Assembly (NCBI GenBank): GCA_037783415.1
Contig: JAZGTN010000058.1
Span: forward strand, 3,570,001-3,634,000
Direction: 5' to 3'
Length of the DNA stretch: 64,000 bases
Source: Leptasterias polaris
Lineage: Eukaryota; Echinodermata; Asteroidea; Forcipulatida; Asteriidae
Shown here: piece after piece, positions 56,943-64,000 of the stretch
Layout: every line of letters starts with the position of its first letter
How positions within the stretch are numbered: the stretch's first letter is position 1
Program-made: the position numbers and the translations under genes
The notes under the pieces: generated by a model
Seen by the model: only the letters and a program-made list of their open reading frames with translations
The model's database searches: none
Told to the model about the DNA's origin: nothing

Positions 56943-59900
56943 TTAAAAATATCTATTAATGATTCGGTCTCTCTGCAGTCTGCCATCTTGTAGAGGTCCT
57001 GCATAAGGCACAGCCTCAATGCCGTCTTCTTCTTCTTCAATCTCCCCATCCAACTCTGGTTCACCTAACTGTTTGGACAGGTTGAATAAGACAAAGCAGG
57101 CCTTGATAATTTGGCAGGCTTTGTTGGGAGCAACTCGCAGACCATAAGACAAACAGGGGAACTTGCGTTTGATTTGCCCAAACACCTGCTCAATTGTCAC
57201 CCTTGTTCTCCTGTGACTCCTGTAATAATTAAACAAATCATTTTGTCATCATCATCACATCACCACTGTATCTTCATCTCATCTTTGCCATCTCTTCCAA
57301 ACATGAAGATTTATTTGTGAATAATTTTTGCTTCTGTCACCTTTAACTTTGATGGTTTTGTTTTGAGTTGTATCCATTGGTCGTGATAATGCTTTGCTTG
57401 ACATCAAAGAAAAAGACAAGGAAACCTTGCAAAACTTAATTTACCAATACTTCTGTGTACTTTTTACTTTAACTGATGCAAATTTGTCACAGCTTTTGTT
57501 TTTGTGAAAACAGGCAAATAAATATTTGCATGGAATATAAACAGTGTGTAATTTGTGCTTTATTGTATGTACCTGAGGTAAAATAACAAAGCATTTTAAG
57601 GTTGCAGTTGTGTTAAATATCATCAATATGACCTGCCAATGAAGTTTGCAGAGGTCATGATATTGACGTATCAGTTCATATTGACATTATTGACAAATAA
57701 ACAAAGTTAGTAATGTTTCACTTTGTGTGTCTGTGAGTGTGTGTCCCTGGTGGTGTGGGCTCTACTGGGTGTGAAATTTCTAGTTCATATTGACACTTAC
57801 CTGTTGTAACGTGTTTGGGCAGCTGTGTGTGGGTTTTCCACAGGTGTCATCAGCCAGCGCCTTAAAGCGTAGCCACTGTCCCCAATAAGAATTTCCTGAA
57901 GTCTGAAAGTACAGAGGAAGAAATATCATGTTTACTGTTAGTAGGCCATATACCTTCCGTAGTATTGTAAGTGGTCATGTATGCTTATAAGTAATGTGTG
58001 TGTTCCTCTTGGCGTAAAATAATTCATTTGCTTATAAGATGTACTGCAGATCAATATAATATTTACAAACCTTCCATTGTCAAAAAGTTCCCCAAGGCGG
58101 CTCCCGTGCAGGACGGCGCTATCATGTGTAATTCCAGGCCATCTTGCAACAACATTCAGTACATTGAAGTTGGCGTCACAAACTGCCTGAACATTGATGC
58201 TATGATAGCCTTTTCTGTTCACATACAGGTACTCGTCATCTCCAAGAGGAGCCCCGTACAGACGGACATGGGTGCAGTCCACCGCACCAACAACGCCAGG
58301 GAAACCTGCCAATGCAAAAAACTCCTGCTTGACCCTCATCACATCCTGGAGTTCTACCGGGAATTTGATGACATCATTTGTCAGCCTAGCAAGTGAGTTG
58401 GCAACCCGATGCACAATGCGGCATACTGACGGAACACTGACGTCATGGAGATCTCCTTCGACCGTGTAAAATGCACCAGTGGCAAAGAATCGCAGGGTGG
58501 TCAGAAGCTGCATAAGTGGAGAAATTGCATTGCTTCGCTGTAAAAAGTAATTGAGTTCACAGGGTTAGACATAACGACAAGTTTAAAAGCACCTAAGGGA
58601 TCAGACTTCTTTTTAGCATGGAGCTCAGCCTTAGTATACATTTTATGGTGATTGCAATTGCATACAAATTACAATGTTTATCAATTTTTGCTACTACGGG
58701 GCTCAGAAAGGGGCAAAATTCAAAACCTGTTCAGAGTGTGTTGAAGGGTTGGCCCAATTTCGTGGGTCTCCTGATAACAGAATTGTGCGCTTTACTGAAA
58801 TTATCTTCAAGCAGGCTTGAATATGCGATTCTGATTGGTCGATTCATAGCAACAAGGAGTTTGATGTAAACTTATATTGAACGGCCCATATCACACCCTG
58901 CCTATCAGGTGTTCTAACTCTTGGCATTGCGCTCTTTCTTATAAGCTATACACAAAACATACAGCTTATAAAAAGTTCAAAAGTGGCGCGTTTGCTTGAA
59001 GATAAATTCGTTATCACACATGCACTCGTGGAATACGGAAAAATATAGCGCGTCTGTGATAACTTATAAGATTCTCCACTTGGGTAAATTTGTCACTTAG
59101 CACATATTTATGTAATAAGCAGTGGCATGACATTGGGCTGCTGTCTTTTATTATTCTTCAAATCTTGGTGTAAAGGTTATTTAAACATTTTTCATATGTA
59201 CATCATTGCATGCTTATTATATGCTCAAAATTTGGTGTCTCCTCGTTTTAAAACTACTGTTTTTCATTACTAAAAATACAGTATTTTCAATTGGATGACA
59301 AACTAAAACATCCTGAATTATAGTTAACATTTTCACAAACATTTGTTTTGTACAAACGAGAATTGGATATTAAATGTCTTTTAATTTCTAGACTCGCATG
59401 ATTATCATTTTTTCCATTGAAACCAGCCTATTTAAACATCAAGTCAAATTTGCTTGTTTGTTATTTTTAACCTGTTAACATGTAAACTTAAAAGTTCTTT
59501 TCATATTCATGATAATAATTTATGTATGTTGGCATATGAAATAAATAATTCTAAAACAAGAATGGTTTTCTTTTATCACTTTTTAGGGGTTACATACCGT
59601 TACCTCTGGGAGGATTTTTTTATTGTTAGAACATTTACTTTTTGCACAACTCTAAATAAATTCTCTTTAAAACCCATCCCTAGGACAACACAAATAGTAC
59701 ATGTACTGTGATATAGGGCTTAATTCTCCATCTCATTTTATTAGTTTTGAAGGCCTTCCCTACATACCCCCACCCCAGCATAATCTGAAAACGTTGGTAA
59801 TGAAAAACAAATTATGCCCAAAACGAAGTAAATAGTACTTTTCAACCCCTTGCAACGATTGGTAAAATAAAGGACTTCGGGGATATTATGCCGTCTACAG

Positions 59901-60236
59901 AGGGCGCAGTTGTATTAATAACTAGGCCTAACGATGTGACCTCTTAACTTCTAAAAAAGAGTTTAGTAAACAACTATCGGTCGTCGCTATATTATATACA
60001 CACACAGCTAACGTTAGTTTAAGGCTTTATTTAAGTTTAGCCTACCGAGTTTCTGGTTCTAAACTAGCCGTTATCCTGTCCAAGACTTCGACTATCCCGT
60101 GTCTAGTGAATCTGTATCGACTGTAGATTTCTTGGTCGTTCAGACTATCGAGAGGATTTGTCCTGTCGCGAAAAAGACGCTCTCGCCTGATGGCCCTTCG
60201 CTCTTCGCGAGCGGCAACTACTAGTAACAGCGCCAT
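56943..60236 (-). CDS. PIF/Harbinger DDE transposase
   Basis: Minus-strand exons 60236-60046, about 58538-58071, 57902-57801 and 57219-56943, about 345 residues. The N-terminal exon is basic ([16 protein letters not shown]). The second contains the helix-rich region ([14 protein letters not shown]) and the first catalytic Asp ([12 protein letters not shown]). The third has the second Asp ([12 protein letters not shown]). The fourth has the Glu ([18 protein letters not shown]) and an acidic tail. This is the DDE_Tnp_4/HARBI1 pattern with all three catalytic residues. The junction of exons 1 and 2 is one base out of phase as I read it, so there is either another splice site or an indel. It cuts the element ends together with its Myb-like partner. 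Confidence 0.88.
58801..59070. repeat. Composite inverted-repeat element (same family as 43027-43300)
   Basis: TTATCTTCAAGCAGGC to GTTTGCTTGAAGATAA forms a foldback at 58801-59007, followed by half of the GTTATCACAC-type foldback to about 59070. It lies in the large first intron of the Harbinger transposase. Confidence 0.7.
59071..60045. other. Harbinger transposase intron 1 remainder; no gene seen
   Basis: AT-rich sequence with short frames lacking motifs (for example 59454-59711). It is removed as intron if the exon model is right. Confidence 0.55.
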
Positions 60237-60468
60237 ATTGAATAATGATGTCGTTTTCGTGAGTAGCTATGCACGTAAAAGTATGCTTAGGACGACCCTA
60301 CCCCAGTCCTAAGTTAGGACGTTTTAAGTTCCGTAACCATGGAAGTTAGGATGCATTGAACCCATCCTAAGTTTGGTGAAATCGATCCTAGGATTAATCC
60401 TGAGTTAGGACGAGTTACTCGTCCTAACTCGAGATAGGATTAATCCTAGCGTTTCGTGAAATCGGCCG

Positions 60469-61376
60469 CTGGACCGTCAGGAGGGGGGGATTTCGAGCAT
60501 TCGAACCGATCCCCCGTCTCCACACCCACCACGTCTAACCAGACAACCATCGCCGGTCGGTCACCATGGGCATGAGGCCGAAAGCAACACCCAACGGCCG
60601 GCATCACCACATCTACCGGAGCTGAGTGACCCCCCCTCTCCCCAGAGGTCAGACTGGGCGAGGCAGGCCGCCTCCAGTCGGAGCGGCCCCTGACGCCATC
60701 TCCCTCAGCGGTGGAGGGTGGTCCCGAGGAGAGTTCCCTCCGGTGGAGCCGAGGGCGCGGCCGACGTAGGCATCCGGCTGGATGAGGAGGCGCGACCCCC
60801 CCCCCCCCCCCCCCCCCCCGCTTCACTGCATCGCCCATCTGGACAGATGGCAACACACAGACAGAACGCCGCGCGGCCAACCTCTCCTGCACCCCTGCCA
60901 CGGCCTGACGCCTGGTGTCCCAATGGGCTCTGTCATAACCTTCCCCAACAGCACTCGTTGGTCAGTCACCGTGACGGGAACCGCCTGCGACACCGCTACC
61001 GCTATGGAGGAGCCCTTGCGAGCCTCGCAGGGACGAATGGCGCCTGGAACAGGTCCCCGGGAGATTGCTACAGATTCACGATGGCCAGCAGTACAGGCAG
61101 TACTACGTCGATCCCTCCGTCGCCAACCCCTTGGAGGACTGCTGCTGCCCGGAGCACCACCACCGCCCCGCTTCCCCGACGGAGTCCCCGCCCATTTTTG
61201 GGAGCAGCTGTTCCGGCAGACGGAGACGCAACGGGGCCCGCCGCCACGCCCGACTTCGCCATAGTTCCCCGTCTTGATTTCTCTTTGTATTTGCCATTGT
61301 GAAGGAGTTGCTTCGCTGGCGAGCGATGGCGCTCGCTGCCTGCTTCTGGGATAAGCAGGGTCCTAGGAGGGGGCAG
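60469..61376 (+). other. 3' internal region of the outer LTR element
   Basis: GC-rich, with overlapping open frames on both strands and a 20-plus C run at about 60798-60820. None of the frames shows protease, RT or integrase motifs. The plus frame just after 60471 continues the frame from 53504 only briefly. It ends in the purine-rich AGGAGGGGGCAG (61365-61376) beside the 3' LTR, a plausible polypurine tract. Confidence 0.55.
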
Positions 61377-61639
61377 TGTAACGGGCACCGATTGGCCAGT
61401 AGGGGGCGCCAGCACGACTCCCCGTCGGCGAACTGACTGGTGGCCCCTGCGGGCCGATCGGTGAAACCCGCTCGCTAGTGAAGCAGCTCCTGTCGTCCTT
61501 CTGGACTTTTGTTGACTTTTGTTGTTGACACGTTAAAAGACAGAATAAAGAGCTCCCATTTGGATGCCAGAAACCAGAGAAATAGTCCACCTTGTATCCT
61601 TCAAAGTTGTGTGTTCGAAAGCCCACGGTCTACGCTACA
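61377..61639 (+). repeat. 3' LTR of the Gag-only element
   Basis: Starts TGTAACGGGCACCGATTGG and ends CTACGCTACA. It contains AATAAAG near 61552, a likely polyadenylation signal. Similar to 1321-1576 in the first half only, so the pair is old, recombined, or from two subfamilies. Confidence 0.7.
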
Positions 61640-61862
61640 GTATATTTTGTTGAGTAATTGTCAGGGTTTATATGCTTAAAAAATAGATAAAGTTATTTGG
61701 GGGTGACTCCGCCCATCCCTTTTTGTGACGTCAATCGAGGAAGACTTCGCCGCGATCGAACATCGACCCTCTTCGAACTTGCCTGCATTTACGTTGTATA
61801 CACACATTTCAATTGGATTGGTTATCCAAAAAAGGGATATTTCTTGCATTTTCCCGGCAATG

Positions 61863-61996
61863 CCAACCAGGTGTATTGCAGCAAAACGACTAAAGATGGG
61901 ATCAGCCAGCATTTGTTTCCTGCAGATCCCAAATATAGGCAGTTATGGGCATCGAAAGTCAGGCTAACGAGGGCAAAGTGGTCTGGTCTGATGTAG
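61863..61996 (+). pseudogene. THAP-domain exon remnant
   Basis: MPTRCIAA at 61863 is followed, one frame over, by KTTKDGISQHLFPADPKYRQ and LWASKVRLTRAKWSG. This is the THAP start (MPxxC...), the HxFP motif and the RxxW-type helix. The second Cys of the first pair is missing and the frame changes there, consistent with a small deletion. THAP domains are zinc-dependent DNA binders found in P-element-like transposases and host factors. No partner exon is seen nearby. Confidence 0.6.
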
Positions 61997-63480
61997 TTTT
62001 CAGCGCTATGCAATTTTTTGAAAAGAAGATAGTGGCTACATGACAAAATTTGTTGTGATCTGCCATGTAATGAATTCCTCGGTTTCGGAGCATCCTGTAC
62101 ACAAAAACATCACTGATAAATGCATTTTTATTGACTAATTAATCATATAAATGTATTATTTTGTATAACTCTAGATAAAAATCATAGGAAAGTGATGTCA
62201 AACATGATGACCATAATGTGACAATTTTACTGCATAGCGCCTATGCTGAAAAAAATTTCCTTGGTAGTTGTTCAAGTGTGGAAGGGAAGTAGCATTTCAA
62301 GTGTAGTACCAGCGAAATGTTTCTGGTTTTTGGATCGACTTGACGTGACAAAGCTGTGTGGCCAATCCGATCCAATAATATTTTGAGGATGGGGCTGCTA
62401 AAATACCTCGTATTATCTGTGTTCTGGGGCCGATTTCACAAAGAGATAAGACTAGTCTTATCTGAAGTTAGGACCAGTAACTGGTCTTAACTTAAGACTA
62501 GTCCTATCTCTTAGCATTGCCTAGGACTAGTCCTAAGTTAGGAAGAGTTTTGTGAAATCGACCCCTGGTTATGACCGTGCTCGCATCTTCCGTTTTCTAA
62601 GACATAGAAACGCGCATGGGACATTTCGGAACCGGTGGAAAACCTCGTAAAAACCGGCGTCTCGTATTTCCGAGCTTGTATTAACGAGAGTCGACTGTTC
62701 CATGGAGATTGCATTGGGTGACGTCGTCCGTATACGAATACGCATCATACCGATCAGGTACCCAGACGTAATGTACGGGGCCAGACTACACATTTTCTCT
62801 TCAAATATCTCGCCTCGATTGACGTCACGAACAGCGCCATGTAAAGTGGGGCCTATTCTTAATTTGTAAATAAATTAAAAAAACACAATTGTTTTAACCT
62901 TAGTTAATTGTTTATTTACATTCCACTCATAAAAATGTATATATTAATGACAAAAGCTTTTTTTTGACAAAATACCACTGCCAGTTGCCTTTAAGATTTG
63001 CCACAATGATTAAAGAGTCTTGGTAATGAAATGTCAATTTCGATGGGAAAAAGGTCTCAAAATAATTGTTTTCTTTATTTGAACCATATTTTTTAGATAT
63101 GTCTGGTACAAGCTTTAACAAAAACTGGAAAACAAAAATTGGAAGAAATGTCTGGGTCTAAACAACTGTGCAAGTGATGACCTGATAGTCACAGATGGAA
63201 TACTGTATGTTGTGCACCGAATAGGTTGCACACCTTCTTTTGCTCTCTGCTTTTTGATGTTTATGTCCTGCTTGTTTCTACTGTTAAACTTCATGTTTTA
63301 TACCATCTTGTAGAGCTATTACCAGAGAATCTTCTACTGTCTTTGGATTTCATGTTCTGTGAATCAATTTGGAATCATTTATGGAAACATTAGTCAACTT
63401 TAAAGTCGTAATTGTGTGTTGTAGCCTTTCTACTGACTATGATGACTCACTCTGCAACCTTCAAGGCCAAACTGCTTAAA
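61997..63480. other. Right flank; no gene seen apart from a MITE
   Basis: AT-rich noncoding sequence with the MITE at 62427-62564 and, near 62680, ACGAGAGTCGACTG, a fragment of the pogo-like terminus seen at 19919. No other structure noted. Confidence 0.5.
62427..62564. mobile_element. 138-bp MITE related to the Harbinger element
   Basis: Ends GGGCCGATTTCACAAA and TTTTGTGAAATCGACCC with CTG at 62424-62426 and 62565-62567. The CCGATTTCAC core and the CTG duplication match the Harbinger element at 53505-60468. Internal CTAGTCTTA and CTAGTCC repeats. Likely mobilised by that transposase family. Confidence 0.85.
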
Positions 63481-63486
63481 CAATAG

Positions 63487-64000
63487 TTTGACTGTGTGCA
63501 ACTTGTGTGGCTAATACAATGGAGGTCCTCATCAAGTCAATCTTCCTGTGTGTTCTTGTTCTGCAAGTCTGCAGTACTTCAACTCCTTCCAAAAAGGATC
63601 TTCTATCTAACTGTGTATCTTTTTCACATTGTTGTTTGTCTGGAAAGAAAATTTTCACCAAAGGCCGGATTCCTGAAATCACCAATTTCATATTATCATA
63701 ACTCAACTGCTAGCTTCAATGTTGTACTGCTATGTTGTGGAGACATAGAACCTAATCCAGGTCCCCAATCTGATGAAATAACTAGGACCACCCGCAGCAT
63801 TAAACTTACCTATCAGTATGATAGGTCTCAACTTTTGGAAATAGGCTCCCAATGTGCAAAGCTGCCTGTTACCCCTGCTACATGGTCCACCCTGAGAGAA
63901 CTGAAAATTTTGTCTAAAGCTCCTACACGTCGAGGGCGATCGGTGAAACACACGACTAATCCAAACTTAAGCATTGCTACTCCTGTTACTGCTAATCATG
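63487..64000 (+). CDS. 5' part of a non-LTR retrotransposon ORF with a 2A-like motif (runs off the edge)
   Basis: Open from 63487 to the window end. LLCCGDIEPNPGP ending at 63765 matches the 2A consensus DxExNPGP, where ribosomes skip a peptide bond between Gly and Pro. Such motifs are known at the N-termini of CR1/L2-like non-LTR retrotransposons in sea urchins and other animals. The following basic region (TRTTRSIKLTYQYDRSQLL) fits their N-terminal protein. No ATG is visible in this frame upstream of the motif, so initiation is either non-AUG or the frame is damaged. Endonuclease and RT would lie to the right. Confidence 0.7.

Larger units (their letters stand above)
53505..60468. mobile_element. 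PIF/Harbinger transposon, 7.0 kb
   Basis: Left terminus CCGTCGATTTCACCAAAC matches the reverse complement of the right terminus (CGGCCGATTTCACGAAAC), and ATTAATCC-type inner repeats follow at both ends. CTG flanks it at 53502-53504 and 60469-60471. It carries a Myb/SANT-like protein (plus, 54186-56020) and a DDE transposase (minus, 56943-60236) in convergent orientation, the usual two-gene Harbinger layout. Two TTAA-flanked MITEs and one composite repeat have inserted in it. Confidence 0.88.
1316..61639 (+). mobile_element. Gag-only LTR retrotransposon, host of four nested insertions
   Basis: Related LTRs sit at 1321-1576 and 61377-61639. The internal sequence survives as five pieces: 1577-2097, 11736-13032, 46770-47700, 53389-53504 and 60469-61376. 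The pieces join cleanly when each insertion and one copy of its target duplication is removed, and the Gag frame is restored across the first two junctions. The pieces encode a repeat-rich N-terminal region, a Gag domain, a CCHC knuckle and C2H2-like fingers. I find no protease, reverse transcriptase, RNase H or integrase, so it is either a non-autonomous element or has lost pol. GTATA occurs at 1311-1315 and 61640-61644 and may be the target duplication, but the LTR edge at 1316 is uncertain. Confidence 0.7.

Noticed and set aside
60446..61415. GC-rich open frames on the minus strand, up to 151 residues
   Set aside because: Pro/Gly/Arg-rich low-complexity translations of GC-rich sequence with a poly-C run. 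No recognisable domain, and opposite to the retrotransposon's coding strand.
63507..63701. Small ORF with hydrophobic start resembling a signal peptide
   Set aside because: It overlaps the 2A-containing frame and ends at 63701. It is more likely a shadow or a short upstream ORF of the non-LTR element than a secreted protein.

Overview
The window is a transposon graveyard from an animal genome. I see no clearly host-derived intact gene. Multi-exon genes with GT-AG introns, a tRNA-Leu-type SINE with an (ATT)n tail, a non-LTR retrotransposon with a 2A-like motif, and many TIR mini-elements point to a marine invertebrate deuterostome, most likely an echinoderm. The species call is inference.

Layout. 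The outer layer is a roughly 4.3-kb LTR retrotransposon with Gag but no visible pol. Its LTRs lie at 1321-1576 and 61377-61639, and four later insertions have stretched it to about 60 kb. (1) 2098-11731 is a DNA transposon with CACAGG termini and TTCA target duplications. Its minus-strand gene encodes a RAG1-like DDE transposase containing a PHD finger. (2) 13033-46769, flanked by CGGCC, is a RAG1-like element (copy 1, plus strand). (3) 47701-53388, flanked by CAACG, is a second RAG1-like element (copy 2, minus strand). (4) 53505-60468, flanked by CTG, is a PIF/Harbinger transposon with a Myb-like protein and a DDE transposase.

Copy 1 is itself nested. A 947-bp TIR element splits its first zinc module. 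A 3-kb TIR element with arrays of a CCATGGG motif splits the region before its RING finger. A 22.7-kb EnSpm/CACTA-like transposon (19032-41700) fills its first intron. That EnSpm element carries an apparently intact tnp2-type transposase (minus) and a divergently transcribed, apparently intact Tudor-BEN protein (plus). It also contains a SINE, and the SINE is split by an 8.8-kb Gypsy element (20391-29225) with identical-length LTRs, gag, pol and an extra ORF encoding a TatD-type metal-dependent hydrolase. The deepest stack is therefore flank > Gag-only LTR element > RAG1-like element > EnSpm > SINE > Gypsy-TatD.

The strongest biological signal is the set of three related RAG1-like transposases. 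Two copies carry the zinc-cysteine modules and RING finger of the RAG1 N-terminus, joined to a core with RAG1-like D, D, CxxC, HxxxxH and E motifs. The third lacks this N-terminus but carries a PHD finger, the domain class used by RAG2. The EnSpm transposase/Tudor-BEN pair and the TatD-bearing Gypsy are the other notable systems. Right of the outer retrotransposon are a degenerate THAP-like exon, a Harbinger-related mini-element and the 5' part of a non-LTR retrotransposon running off the edge. All domain calls were made by eye, with no database search.
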